From: Bog-473 sp963821755
GTDB lineage: Bacteria > Actinomycetota > Acidimicrobiia > Acidimicrobiales > RAAP-2
Direction of reading: 5' to 3'
Assembly (NCBI GenBank): GCA_963821755.1
Contig: CAWGEX010000002.1
Location: 952,552 to 1,016,551, forward strand
DNA: 64,000 nucleotides
The position numbers and the translations under genes are program-made. Positions within the stretch are counted from its first letter, which is position 1; each line of letters begins with the position of its first letter. The notes beneath the pieces were generated by a model. The model ran no database searches. It had not been told where the DNA came from and saw nothing but the letters and a program-made list of their open reading frames with translations. This document shows positions 1 to 8,498 of the stretch, piece by piece.

Positions 1-1622
1 GCCAACTCGGTCTGGTGCCGATAGGTCGTGGCGGCGATGATGCCGATGGCCAAGACGATGACGCCGAGATGGACCACCATGCCGCCGTTGGTCCGCCCGA
101 CGAGCCCGCGCCACCACCCCACGTGGCGGGTGCGAGCCGACTGGACGGAAAGGGCCAGGGCACGTGCCGCCGTTGCCGCGGCCGTGGCGGCCAGGCCGAA
201 GGCGATCAGTGGGGCCAGACCGCGCAGCCCGAAGGCGACGCAGAGCACCACCGTGAGGACGCCGACCCACACCGATATCGACAGCCGTTGCCACAGCACC
301 GCGGCATTGATCTTGCGCCAGGAGAGCACCGGAGCGACGGCCATGAGGAACAGAAGGGCCATGCCGACCGGGACAGCCAACGTGTTGAAGTACGGGGCGG
401 CCACATTGACCTGTTGCTGGGTCAGGGCCTGGTAGATCAGGGGGTACACCGTCCCCAGCAGGACCACCACGGCGAAACCGACGAACAGCAGGTTGTTCAG
501 GAGGAAGGCACCCTCGCGGCCCAACGGGGCGTCGATGCCGCCGGGAGATCGCAAGCGGTCCCCCCGCCAGGCGATGAGACCGAAGCCGACCACGATCACC
601 AGGAAGAAGAACCCGATGATGATGGGCCCGAGCGTCGATGGCGAGAACGAGTGGACCGAGTTGATGACGCCCGAACGGGTCAGCCAGGTACCGAGGATGG
701 TCAAGGCGAAGGTGGCCACCGAGAGCGAGAGGTTCCAGACCCGGAACAGCCCGCGGCGTTCCTGCACCAGCACCGAATGGAGGTAGGCCGTGCCACACAG
801 CCACGGGAGCAGGGCCGCGTTCTCCACCGGATCCCAACCCCAGAAGCCGCCCCACCCGAGCACCTGGTAGGACCACCAGGCCCCGAGCACGATGCCGACC
901 GAGAGAAAGGTGAACGACACCAGGGTCCAGCGCCGGCATTCGACCTGCCACCGTTCGCCGATCCGACCCGTGGCCAGCATGCCGATGGCGAAGGCGAACG
1001 GCACGGTGAAGCCGACGAACCCGATGTAGAGGAGGGGCGGATGGATGGCCACCAACGGGTTGTCCTGCAGGAGCGAGTTCGGGCCGAGACCCGACGTCAC
1101 ATCGTGGGTGGTGACGAACGGGTTGGCCGGGCCGACCATCAACCCGAAGAAGAAGGCGCTCACCACATACATGACCAAGGTGGCCCACCTGATCACCAGG
1201 TCAGCGCCCAGACGCCGGTAGCGCCACACGAGGATCGTCGTGAAGACGGTCAGGACGAGGCCCCACAGCAGGATCGAGCCGGCCAGGGCCGACCACAGTC
1301 CGGTGATGGAGTAGAGCAACGGCGTCACCCGGCTGTTGTTCTCTGCCACGAAGACCAGGCTGAAGTCGTGTGTGACCAGCGCATGCTCCATGGCCACGGC
1401 AGCCAGCACGGCCCCGAAGAGCATCACCGGCGCAAAGATCCGTCCGTCGCCCATCCTGACGTCGGCGCGGCCGCCCAGGGTCTCGCTGGTCAGCTTCGGT
1501 TCAGTCGATGGGGCGGCGACGGCGTGGCGATCCCGCAGCAGCCCGACGGCGATGACGGCCGCCCCGATCACGCTGGCGGCAAAGGCCAGCCACACGCCGA
1601 CGACTCCGAACGACGCGTCCAT
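1..1622 (-). CDS. ccmF: Cytochrome c heme lyase subunit CcmF (partial)
   Basis: CcmF receives heme from CcmE and, with CcmH, attaches it to apocytochrome c outside the membrane. Reading from the ATG at 1622 gives about 540 residues before the left edge; family members run to about 640-660, so the C-terminus lies outside the window. The diagnostic tryptophan-rich heme-handling motif WGGFWGWDPVEN is at about residues 257-268, and a heme-ligand type HPPLLY motif lies near residue 193. Many hydrophobic segments surround them. It starts 2 bases after the ccmE stop and is the last visible gene of the ccmA-B-C-D-E-F operon, in the usual order. The long open frame on the opposite strand here is a GC-skew shadow. 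Confidence 0.95.
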   Translation of the reverse strand, partial: MDASFGVVGVWLAFAASVIGAAVIAVGLLRDRHAVAAPSTEPKLTSETLGGRADVRMGDGRIFAPVMLFGAVLAAVAMEHALVTHDFSLVFVAENNSRVTPLLYSITGLWSALAGSILLWGLVLTVFTTILVWRYRRLGADLVIRWATLVMYVVSAFFFGLMVGPANPFVTTHDVTSGLGPNSLLQDNPLVAIHPPLLYIGFVGFTVPFAFAIGMLATGRIGERWQVECRRWTLVSFTFLSVGIVLGAWWSYQVLGWGGFWGWDPVENAALLPWLCGTAYLHSVLVQERRGLFRVWNLSLSVATFALTILGTWLTRSGVINSVHSFSPSTLGPIIIGFFFLVIVVGFGLIAWRGDRLRSPGGIDAPLGREGAFLLNNLLFVGFAVVVLLGTVYPLIYQALTQQQVNVAAPYFNTLAVPVGMALLFLMAVAPVLSWRKINAAVLWQRLSISVWVGVLTVVLCVAFGLRGLAPLIAFGLAATAAATAARALALSVQSARTRHVGWWRGLVGRTNGGMVVHLGVIVLAIGIIAATTYRHQTEL

Positions 1623-1624
1623 CG

Positions 1625-2134
1625 TCAGCAAGCAGTCCCGGTGTTCGCCTTCACTCGGCCCGGGTACTTGGCGGTGTAGGTGGCGGAGTGCTTCACCAGG
1701 ATCTGGTTGGACACGAATTCACTCGACGTGGCGGACGTGAAGTGCCCGACCACCACCACCGGGATGTTGCCTTGAAAGAGCTGGGGCGGGCTGCCGGTGT
1801 TCTGTACCGCCACCGTGTGCGCGCCCTGGCAGATGGCAAAGTCCGTTCCCAGCGCAGTGGGACGGATTGAACCAGGGACGACGTCACCTTCCAGCCGGAA
1901 CGTGGCGGTGCCGAGTGTCCCTCGGTGGGCGAAGGCTTGGTCGACGGTGTCGAAATAGTTCAGCGAACTCCCCAGACCTTCGACCAGCAGGAAGGCGAAC
2001 GCGCCGGCGAGGACGGCAAAGACGATCCAGAGTCGCCTGGAACGCCGACGACGTGGGGGCGGCAACGCGGGGCCGCCGTGGCTGTCTGCCGGTACCGACG
2101 GTGGAGGCGGGGAACCGTCGATGGTGTCGGTCAC
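1625..2134 (-). CDS. ccmE: Heme chaperone CcmE
   Basis: CcmE covalently binds heme on the outer face of the membrane and hands it to CcmF/CcmH. The 169-residue protein has a Pro/Arg-rich cytoplasmic start, one membrane anchor (about residues 35-52) and an OB-fold periplasmic-type domain. The heme-binding motif LVKHSATY puts the reactive histidine at H149 and the conserved tyrosine at Y153, so this is the HxxxY form and not the CxxxY variant. I choose the GTG at 2134, which overlaps the stop of the small ccmD-like gene in a GTGA arrangement; a longer in-frame reading to 2377 would be Arg/Pro-rich antisense-like peptide over ccmC and ccmD and is unlikely. Confidence 0.93.
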   Translation of the reverse strand: MTDTIDGSPPPPSVPADSHGGPALPPPRRRRSRRLWIVFAVLAGAFAFLLVEGLGSSLNYFDTVDQAFAHRGTLGTATFRLEGDVVPGSIRPTALGTDFAICQGAHTVAVQNTGSPPQLFQGNIPVVVVGHFTSATSSEFVSNQILVKHSATYTAKYPGRVKANTGTAC

Positions 2135-2313
2135 GGCCGCACGCCGGGGACGACCCGAGCCGTGGTCCCGTCGGCGTCGGGCTGGTCCAAGGGCTGGTCG
2201 GCCTGGGCCACCTTGAAGGCGCGCGCCCAGCGGCGGCGGCGCAGGACCAGGGTGATGGCGTAGACGAAGAGCGTGCCCACTGCGGCGGCGTAGCCGGCGT
2301 CGACGTACCTCAC
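2131..2313 (-). CDS. ccmD: Small membrane protein, CcmD-like
   Basis: A 60-residue protein with one hydrophobic helix (about residues 5-23) followed by a basic RRRRWARAF stretch and an acidic tail. CcmD is a small, poorly conserved single-span protein that helps release holo-CcmE from the CcmABC complex. Identification rests on size, topology and position between ccmC and ccmE, overlapping both neighbours by 4 bases (ATGA with ccmC, GTGA with ccmE). Sequence alone is too short for a firm family call. Confidence 0.75.
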   Translation of the reverse strand: MRYVDAGYAAAVGTLFVYAITLVLRRRRWARAFKVAQADQPLDQPDADGTTARVVPGVRP

Positions 2314-3245
2314 GGCGCACCCCCGCTCGGGAGCGGCGGCGCGGTGCCGACGGCGCCGTCGCTCTCGATCCGGTCACTGACTCCGACCCCCACCCCGACT
2401 CCGACCCCGACGGCCTCTCCGGCTCCGACCCCCGCTCCGTCCGGTCCGGCCCCCTCGTCCCAGCGCTCGGCCAGCGACACTTCCAATTCCTGGTCGCCGA
2501 CGTGGTCCTGGAGGACCTCGATGCGGTAGCGCATCCCCAGCAGCCACACGAAGATCAACGAGAAGGCGATGAAGCCGAGCAGGAATGTCCACGCCATGGA
2601 GCCGTGGGCGTGCAGCTTGAAGCCAGGGTCGACGAACGTGCCCCCTTGATGCAGCGTGTTCCACCAGTCAACCGAGAAGTGGACGATCGGCACATCGATG
2701 GCGATCAGGATCGCCGCGACGGCGCATCGACGAGCCCGGACGGCCGGATCGGCCGGCACCCGGCGCAAGGCCAGGTAGCCGATTTCCAGCAGCAGCAGCA
2801 GCGCGGTCGAGGTCAGCCGGGCATCCCAGGTCCACCACACGCCCCAGGCCGGGCGGCCCCACAGAGACCCGGTCACCAGGGTGAGCGCAGCAAACACCGC
2901 GCCCACTTCGACCGCCGATGCGGCCAGACGATCCCAGAAGAGCGAGCGTGACCGCGGCCACAGATAGAGCAGGCTGCCGACTAGCGCCACCCCGCCCGCC
3001 CAGTAGAGGGCCACGGTGGCAATCGGTGGGTGGATGTAGAGCAGCCGGGCCAGGTTCCCCTGCACGGCGTCCGGCGGGGTGATCCACAGGCCCAGCCACA
3101 CGGTGAAGCCGAGGGCGATCACACCGAGGAGGCCCACCACGCTGAGCCAGCGGGGAGAACGGCCGGCCGCAGAAAGAGCAGTAGGTGAAGTCGATGGGGC
3201 AGACGTTCGAGGAGTTGGCCGAGCGGTCTGGCCGGCGGCGGTCAT
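2310..3245 (-). CDS. ccmC: Heme transport/handling protein CcmC
   Basis: CcmC is the integral membrane protein that binds heme and loads it onto CcmE. The 311-residue reading from the ATG at 3245 (ATGA overlap with ccmB) carries the tryptophan-rich WWD motif WGRPAWGVWWTWDARLT at residues 129-145, with candidate heme-ligand histidines at H72 (YIHPP) and H189 (VHFSVDWWNT). About six membrane helices are visible. The C-terminus (about 243-311) extends beyond the usual end of the family: it is acidic, then contains an alternating Gly-Val run (about 277-289) and a Pro-rich end. This tail is probably unstructured and is coded by a repetitive GT-rich stretch. Confidence 0.93.
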   Translation of the reverse strand: MTAAGQTARPTPRTSAPSTSPTALSAAGRSPRWLSVVGLLGVIALGFTVWLGLWITPPDAVQGNLARLLYIHPPIATVALYWAGGVALVGSLLYLWPRSRSLFWDRLAASAVEVGAVFAALTLVTGSLWGRPAWGVWWTWDARLTSTALLLLLEIGYLALRRVPADPAVRARRCAVAAILIAIDVPIVHFSVDWWNTLHQGGTFVDPGFKLHAHGSMAWTFLLGFIAFSLIFVWLLGMRYRIEVLQDHVGDQELEVSLAERWDEGAGPDGAGVGAGEAVGVGVGVGVGVSDRIESDGAVGTAPPLPSGGAP

Positions 3246-3910
3246 GCGGCCTCCTGAAGTGGTCCGTAGAGCACGATGCCGATGACGAGGTAGATCACGG
3301 CGAAGGGGATGAGAAGGCGCAGCCACTCGGTGCCCGAGCTCGCATTGCCGTCGAGCGCCGCCTGCCAGGTCTTCGTCCCGGCCAGGAGCACCGGAGCCAA
3401 CACGGGCAGGACGAGCAGGGGCAGCAGCGTGTCGCGCACGTGCAGGCCGGCCGAGAGCGCGCCGTAGAGGACGCCGGCACAGGCCAAACCGACCGTGGCC
3501 ACGAGCGAGGCCGTGATGGCCAGCCACACCACGTGCACCCGTACGTCGAAGAGGAACGTCACGCCGGCCCAGAGCACGATCTGGAGGACGAGCAGTTGAA
3601 GGCCGATGGCCGCGGCCTTGCCGAGGAAGATCCCGGCGGGGTCGATGCCCGAGAGGCGAAGGCCGTCCCGGGTTCCTTCGCCCGACTCGATGGCCACGCT
3701 GCGCTGGATCGAGAGCACGGTCGAGAAGAGAACGGCGATCCAGAAGATGCCCGGTGCGGCGGCCCTGAGTGGGGCGGCGTCGGGCCCGATGGCAAAGGCC
3801 AGGAGGACCAGGACCAGGACGGCGAACGGCACGACCTGCCACAGGGCGACCCGGGACCGTGCTTCGATCCGCAGGTCCTTGCCGGCCACGAGAAGTGCGT
3901 CACGCCACAT
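3242..3910 (-). CDS. ccmB: Heme exporter permease CcmB
   Basis: CcmB is the membrane subunit of the CcmAB ABC-type complex that uses ATP to release holo-CcmE from CcmC. The 222-residue protein is the normal family length and has about six hydrophobic helices. The family-typical N-terminal pattern is visible (W-R-D-A-LLVAGKDLRIE), as is the first-loop sequence RSVAIESGEGTRDGL with GIDPAGIFLGK after it. It overlaps ccmA upstream by 11 bases and ccmC downstream by 4, so translation is probably coupled. Confidence 0.92.
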   Translation of the reverse strand: MWRDALLVAGKDLRIEARSRVALWQVVPFAVLVLVLLAFAIGPDAAPLRAAAPGIFWIAVLFSTVLSIQRSVAIESGEGTRDGLRLSGIDPAGIFLGKAAAIGLQLLVLQIVLWAGVTFLFDVRVHVVWLAITASLVATVGLACAGVLYGALSAGLHVRDTLLPLLVLPVLAPVLLAGTKTWQAALDGNASSGTEWLRLLIPFAVIYLVIGIVLYGPLQEAA

Positions 3911-4646
3911 GCCACGCCCCCATGCTGCCTGTCGCCGCGGCGGAATCCGCCGCGGGCACCGCGGTGAGGGCGGGCCGGCGGCCTCCCGCCTCTTCGCCGG
4001 TCACCCGACCGCCGGTCATGGCCACGACGCGATCGGACAGTGGCACTGCGAACTGGGGTTCGTGCGACGAGAGCAGCACCGACGCGCCGTTGGCGACCGC
4101 TTCGGCGATGAGCTCGCCCAGGAGGGCGCGGGCGGAGGCGTCGAGGCCGGCGTGCGGCTCATCGAGCAACCAGAGCGCGGGGCGGCGGGCCACCAGCGCG
4201 GCCAGTGCCACCCGGCGTCGCTGTCCCGCCGAGAGTCGACCAGCCGCGGTGGTGCGCAGCCGGCCGACCAGGCCGAGCCGTTCGAGCGCGGTGTCGGCCG
4301 CCGAGACCGGGAGGCCCAGGGCCTTCACGGCAAAGCGCACGTTTTCCGCCGCACTGAGCTCGTCGTAGAGGGGGGCGGCATGCCCCAAGAGCCCGACGTG
4401 ACGGCGAACCGCAGTGTGATCCTTGGTGAGATCGACCCCGAGCACGTGCGCCTCACCCGACGTGACCGGCAGGAGGCCGGCGCAGGCACGCAGCAGGCTG
4501 GTCTTGCCCGCACCGTTGGCCCCCACCACGACGACGACCTCACCGGTCTCGAGAGACAGATCGACACCGGCAAGGGCGGGGAAGCGGCCGGCGAGAGCGA
4601 CGGCGGCGCGGAGTTGGACGACAGGGGCCATGGCCTTCCCCACCAT
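3900..4646 (-). CDS. ccmA: Heme exporter ATPase CcmA
   Basis: ABC ATPase subunit pairing with CcmB in the heme-chaperone release complex. Walker A is GANGAGKT (residues 42-49), the ABC signature is LSAGQRRR (from 138) and Walker B is LWLLDEP (158-164), followed by a Q/H-loop-like LLSSHEP near 200. The 248-residue length is slightly above the family norm of about 210; the extra is an Ala-rich C-terminal tail. It is the first gene of the ccm operon, preceded by a 145-base gap that holds short tandem repeats. An internal ATG at 4631 is an alternative start. Confidence 0.93.
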   Translation of the reverse strand: MVGKAMAPVVQLRAAVALAGRFPALAGVDLSLETGEVVVVVGANGAGKTSLLRACAGLLPVTSGEAHVLGVDLTKDHTAVRRHVGLLGHAAPLYDELSAAENVRFAVKALGLPVSAADTALERLGLVGRLRTTAAGRLSAGQRRRVALAALVARRPALWLLDEPHAGLDASARALLGELIAEAVANGASVLLSSHEPQFAVPLSDRVVAMTGGRVTGEEAGGRRPALTAVPAADSAAATGSMGAWHVA

Positions 4647-4698
4647 GGTAGGGGGGGTGGGTGCGGGGGTTCCAAGCGGCGCCTGAGGGTCCCTGCCG

Positions 4699-4746
4699 GT
4701 GGCCCGACTCGTGGCCCGACTCGTGGCCCGGCCCGTGGCCCGGCAG
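4699..4746. repeat. Four tandem copies of a 12-bp unit
   Basis: Units of 12 bases starting GTGGCCCG (4699-4710, 4711-4722, 4723-4734, 4735-4746). The first two are identical and the last two diverge at the 3' end. They sit in the intergenic gap upstream of ccmA and upstream of the VOC gene. No function is apparent; slippage in GC-rich DNA is enough to explain them. Confidence 0.85.
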
Positions 4747-4791
4747 CTGAGCCGGGGAAGGCAGGGGCCTGAAGCCCGTAGGCTCCCGTGA

Positions 4792-5160
4792 ATGCTACGA
4801 ATTCAGGCCCTGGCCATCGATGCGCACGATCCGGCCGCCCTGGCCCGCTTCTGGGAGGCCGCGCTGGGGTGGCGGGTGACCGATGCCGACGACGAGGAAG
4901 TCGTGGTCGAGCCGCCCGAAGGCAGCGAGGAGGACGGGGTGGTGCCCGACCTCCTCTTCCTGCTCGTGCCCGAGAGCAAGGAGATGAAGAACCGTCTCCA
5001 TCTGGACCTGCGGCCGGCGAATCAGGCGGTCGAGGTGGCCCGGCTGGAGGACCTGGGGGCGAAACAGGTGTCCGTCGGCCAGGGCGACGACGTCACGTGG
5101 GTCGTGATGGCCGATCCCGAAGGCAACGAGTTCTGCGTCCTGCGGCCCCACCGGCCCTGA
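4792..5160 (+). CDS. VOC (glyoxalase-like) family protein
   Basis: A 122-residue single-domain protein of the vicinal oxygen chelate superfamily, glyoxalase-like subgroup. The start LRIQALAIDAHDPAALARFWEAALGWRV is the typical first beta-alpha unit, and DPEGNEFCVL near the C-terminus is the characteristic closing strand. Such proteins are often of unknown substrate; the metal ligands of true glyoxalase I are not all evident, so no reaction is assigned. It stands alone, divergent from ccmA, and its stop codon lies inside a short 17-bp tandem repeat. Confidence 0.8.
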   Translation: MLRIQALAIDAHDPAALARFWEAALGWRVTDADDEEVVVEPPEGSEEDGVVPDLLFLLVPESKEMKNRLHLDLRPANQAVEVARLEDLGAKQVSVGQGDDVTWVVMADPEGNEFCVLRPHRP

Positions 5161-5197
5161 AGCAGAACCGACCCTGAAGCAGCACCGACCCTGAAGC
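5155..5197. repeat. Two and a half copies of a 17-bp repeat
   Basis: Two near-identical 17-base units beginning CCCTGAAGC (5155-5171 and 5172-5188, one mismatch) and a 9-base partial copy (5189-5197). The first unit includes the stop codon of the VOC gene. It lies between convergent genes and may be only a slippage product. Confidence 0.75.
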
Positions 5198-5216
5198 CCG
5201 GCCGGCTCTGTCCCCG

Positions 5217-5732
5217 CTACTGCAGGTGGGGCAGCGCCATGATGGCGGCCAACGAGTCGTCGCCCTTGCCCTCGAGCTCGAGGCGGCCGAAGTCCCGCAG
5301 GGCCAACTCGTGCGCCACCAGGAGATCGGCGGTGGCCCGCTCGTCCGGGTTGAGCTGGCCGATGCGGGCGTACATGGCGGCGTACTGACTGGTGATCGGC
5401 TCGAAGGACCCGATGAAGTCGGACCAGGCCACGTCGGCCAGGGCCTCGGCCAACGACTCCGCCTCGGCGATCGTCTTGGCATCGGGCTCGGTGGAGAGCC
5501 CGGCCCGCTGCAGGGATGCCTCCATCATCTCCTTGGTCCGGCGCTCCATGGTGCTGAGCACCTGCATCTTGTGTCGGTGATCCGGATCATCGAAATGCTC
5601 CGCCATGCGGGCGAAGAGAATCTCGCCCAGCACCTCCCCGTCGAAGGACTTGACCCACAGGGTCTCGATGGCGTCGTCGGGACTGAACATCATCTCCGCC
5701 GATGCCGCGGCATTGGTCTGGGTGTCCGCCAT
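5217..5732 (-). CDS. Ferritin-like four-helix protein
   Basis: A 171-residue, almost entirely helical protein with no signal peptide or membrane segment. Acidic and His residues spaced along the predicted helices (E33, E37, H46, E63 in a METRRTKE-like helix turn, and a late HELALRDFGRLELEG helix) resemble the ligand pattern of the ferritin-like superfamily. That family includes iron storage, rubrerythrin and many uncharacterised members. The assignment is by pattern only. It is convergent with the VOC gene and divergent from the DJ-1 gene. Confidence 0.55.
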   Translation of the reverse strand: MADTQTNAAASAEMMFSPDDAIETLWVKSFDGEVLGEILFARMAEHFDDPDHRHKMQVLSTMERRTKEMMEASLQRAGLSTEPDAKTIAEAESLAEALADVAWSDFIGSFEPITSQYAAMYARIGQLNPDERATADLLVAHELALRDFGRLELEGKGDDSLAAIMALPHLQ

Positions 5733-5816
5733 GTCGACGACGATATGTCACGCCGGAGCGAAACGCACGCGCGGCCGCGGAGGGGCGGACGGGCCTAAAT
5801 TCCGGACCCGAGACCC

Positions 5817-6680
5817 ATGGCCCTCGTTCTCCTCCCCTTCCCCTCACTCGACTTCGATCCGACCGAAGTGGCGGTCAGCTGGCAGGTCCTGTGCCGGCTG
5901 GGCCACGAGGTGGTCTTCGCCACACCGGAAGGACTGCCCGGACAGGCCGACGACCTCATGATCAGCGGGCAGGGCCTGGATCCATGGGGCGCCGTGCCGC
6001 TCCTGCGCCACCTGCCGCTGGTCGGGCTGGCCCTGCGCGCCAACGCCGACGGCCGGCGGGCCTACGCGGCGTTGGCGCGACATCCTTCCTTCTTGGCCCC
6101 GCTTCGTTGGCCCGACCTCGGTGCGGGGGCGTTCGACGGGATCCTGCTCCCGGGTGGCCATCGGGCCCGGGGCATGCGGCGGTACCTCGAGAGCGCGGTG
6201 CTCGGGGAACTGGTGGCGGACTTCTTTACCGCCGGCAAGCCCGTGGGGGCGATCTGTCACGGCGTGCTGCTGGCGGCGCGCAGTCGTGACCCGGTCAGCG
6301 GCCGCTCCGTCCTATTCGGACGCCGCACCACCGCGCTGACCTGGCAGCTGGAGCGGACGGCCTGGCAGATCGGCCGGCGCACCCGCTTCTGGGATCCGAC
6401 CTACTACCGCACCTACATGGAGGAGCCGGGGCAGCCCGCCGGCTTCATGTCGGTGCAGCAGGAGGTGACCAGGGCCCTGGCCCGGCCCGAGGACTTCCTC
6501 GATGTCCCACCCGGCGCGCCGGACTACCGTCGCAAGACCAGCGGCCGGGCGCGCGACTCGGCCGACGACCCCCGGCCGGCCTGGGTGGTGCGGGACGGGA
6601 ACTACGTCTCGGCCCGCTGGCCTGGCGATGTGCACACGTTCGCCCACACCTTTGCCCAGATGTTCAACGACAACTCGTGA
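5817..6680 (+). CDS. DJ-1/PfpI family protein (type 1 glutamine amidotransferase-like)
   Basis: A 287-residue protein of the DJ-1/PfpI fold. The nucleophile elbow GAICHGV puts the reactive cysteine at C147 with H148 beside it, and the preceding FDGILLPGGH strand-loop (about 106-115) is typical. The protein is about 100 residues longer than minimal PfpI proteins because of an insertion around residues 52-100 and a C-terminal extension. Members of this subgroup are called protease, chaperone or glyoxalase III-like without experimental support, so the substrate is left open. Start chosen at the ATG at 5817, about 85 bases from the divergent ferritin-like gene. Confidence 0.85.
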   Translation: MALVLLPFPSLDFDPTEVAVSWQVLCRLGHEVVFATPEGLPGQADDLMISGQGLDPWGAVPLLRHLPLVGLALRANADGRRAYAALARHPSFLAPLRWPDLGAGAFDGILLPGGHRARGMRRYLESAVLGELVADFFTAGKPVGAICHGVLLAARSRDPVSGRSVLFGRRTTALTWQLERTAWQIGRRTRFWDPTYYRTYMEEPGQPAGFMSVQQEVTRALARPEDFLDVPPGAPDYRRKTSGRARDSADDPRPAWVVRDGNYVSARWPGDVHTFAHTFAQMFNDNS

Positions 6681-6759
6681 GCCGCGAGCGGTGCCGATCA
6701 CGCGTTCGTTGAGATGCGGGTCAGATTTTGGGAGGTGTCGCCTCGGCCCCCGGGGTTCG

Positions 6760-7437
6760 CTACCGGCCCAGACCCCCGATCCCGGCGCCGAGAAGTTTCA
6801 AGCCCAACACGAGGAGGATCACCATCATGATGACGGCGTTGTGATCGGACATGAACTCCTTGATGGTGGCCAAGGGCCCGGCGGCCCTCGCGGGTGCGAG
6901 CAAAAAGAAGAGAACCGGACCGGCCACGGAGAGCGATCCGATCACCACGAACACGGCCACCGCGACCGCGTTCTGTCCGCCACTCAGTCCGGCCTGAGCG
7001 ATGCTGGCCGCGGCCGCCAGCGTCAGGGCGAGATTCTTCGGATTCACGCCCGAAAGGAGGACTCCCAGCCCGGCCGACTTGCCCGCTCCGAAGCCGTCGA
7101 TGGAGGCCATCCACTTGGGCATCGTCGCCTCCTCTCCTTTTTTCGGTCGCCCCCGCCACTGCCGTGCCGCCATGGCCACAAAGAGGACGCCGAGGAAGAC
7201 GTCAAGCCAGTTGACGCCGGTGGCGCTGTCACTGTTGGGGTTGCTCGCTCCCCCGGCCACGATCAGAACGATCAGGCTCACGGCCACCAAGCCGGTCACC
7301 CATCCGAGGGCGAACATCGTCCCGTTCGATCTGGCCTTCGGGGTCCCGAGCATGAGGATGACCGCGATGATGGGCACGGGACTGAGTGCGACACCGATAG
7401 CGGACGGCAGAAGGCTGCCGATGGCCTGGCTCAGCAT
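6760..7437 (-). CDS. GAP/SfLAP family membrane protein
   Basis: A 225-residue integral membrane protein with about six hydrophobic helices. The N-terminal AIGVALSPVPIIAVILML and the GVNPKNLALTLAAA stretch are typical of the SfLAP (sulfolipid-1-addressing protein, GAP) branch of the LysE-type exporter superfamily. In mycobacteria relatives help move glycolipids to the cell surface; the substrate here is unknown. No operon partner is apparent. Confidence 0.8.
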   Translation of the reverse strand: MLSQAIGSLLPSAIGVALSPVPIIAVILMLGTPKARSNGTMFALGWVTGLVAVSLIVLIVAGGASNPNSDSATGVNWLDVFLGVLFVAMAARQWRGRPKKGEEATMPKWMASIDGFGAGKSAGLGVLLSGVNPKNLALTLAAAASIAQAGLSGGQNAVAVAVFVVIGSLSVAGPVLFFLLAPARAAGPLATIKEFMSDHNAVIMMVILLVLGLKLLGAGIGGLGR

Positions 7438-7726
7438 GATGGAGTCCGTTTTTTTCTGTGGTTCGGCGGGCCGGCAGGGTGACGGTGCCTCCCGAGAGCC
7501 GAAGGCGAGGTTCGGGCCTTCATGGCCGAGAGTATCGCCGCGAACCGCCGGCGCCCGAGTGATCGCCGGCGCCCGCCGAGTTGTTCCAGTGCGTCAGCCA
7601 TCGTTTCCGCCGGTGTGAGTGTCCATCCATGTCGTTCAGAAGAACGGTGGCCGATCCGCTAAGCGATGGAGTACCCGCAAAGGCCGCGTTGTCGAAGCGG
7701 AGGGTGTGCCCTACCATGCCCCTCCC

Positions 7727-8495
7727 ATGACCGTTGTGCGGCAGGCCGTCTCCAAGGTTCCGCAGATCACGATCTTCTTTTGGGTCACCAAATTGTTGAC
7801 CACGGCCATGGGCGAGGCGACATCGGACTATCTAGTCAGGGTGCTCAACCCCGTCCTCGCGGTGGGCCTGGGCGGCGTGGCCCTGATCGCCGCGCTCGGC
7901 GATGCAATTCCGATCGCCGCGTTATGTGCCGTGGATCTATTGGCTGGCCGTCGCCATGGTCGCCGTGGCAGGCACGATGGCGGCCGATGTGCTGCACAAG
8001 CAATTCGGTGTCCCCTATGCGGTATCGACGCCGTTCTTCGCCATTGTCCTGGCTGCCGTCTTCGTGGTGTGGCATCGCACCGAGAAGACGTTGTCCATCC
8101 ACAGCATCACCACGCCGCGGCGCGAGGCGTTCTATTGGGCTGCGGTGATGTCCACCTTCGCACTCGGCACCGCCGCCGGCGACTTGCTGGCCCGAACACT
8201 TAAGCTGGGGTTCTTCTCGGCGGCCCTGGTCTTCGTGGGGTTGATCCTCATCCCGGTGGTGGGGTACTGGCGCTTCCACATGAACGCTGTCCTCGCCTTC
8301 TGGTTCGCCTACGTCGTGACCCGGCCCATCGGAGCGTCGTTCGCTGACTGGACGGGGAAGTCAAAGAGCCTGACTGGCCTCGGGTGGGGCGACGGCTACG
8401 TCGCCCTGGTCCTCACCTTCATGATCGTGATCATGGTCGCCTATCTGACGGTGTCGGGTCGGGACACCCCGGACGAAGCCTTCGTCAGCCCGTAG
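7727..8495 (+). pseudogene. COG4705-type membrane protein, frameshifted
   Basis: A multi-span membrane protein of the uncharacterised COG4705 family. The N-terminal part (from ATG 7727) reads VPQITIFFWVTKLLTTAMGEATSDYLV in the first frame; family features then continue in another frame from 7902 with YVPWIYWLA, LSIHSITTPRREAFYW and FGLGTAAGD-like segments to 8495. Removing one base at about 7895-7901 (a GG/GC stretch) restores one continuous protein of about 255 residues. Either a real pseudogene or a one-base sequence error. Nearby at 7619 a short open frame begins like a DUF2188 peptide but is too short to call. Confidence 0.8.
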
Positions 8496-8498
8496 CGG

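Noticed and set aside
15..1679. 554-codon plus-strand open frame
   Set aside because: Antisense to ccmF; composition is Arg/Gly/Gln/His-rich and typical of GC-rich shadow frames, with no family motif.
7619..7726. Possible DUF2188-like peptide (SIHVVQKNGGRSAKRW)
   Set aside because: Too short, and the frame continues directly into the COG4705 gene; could be a remnant but support is weak.
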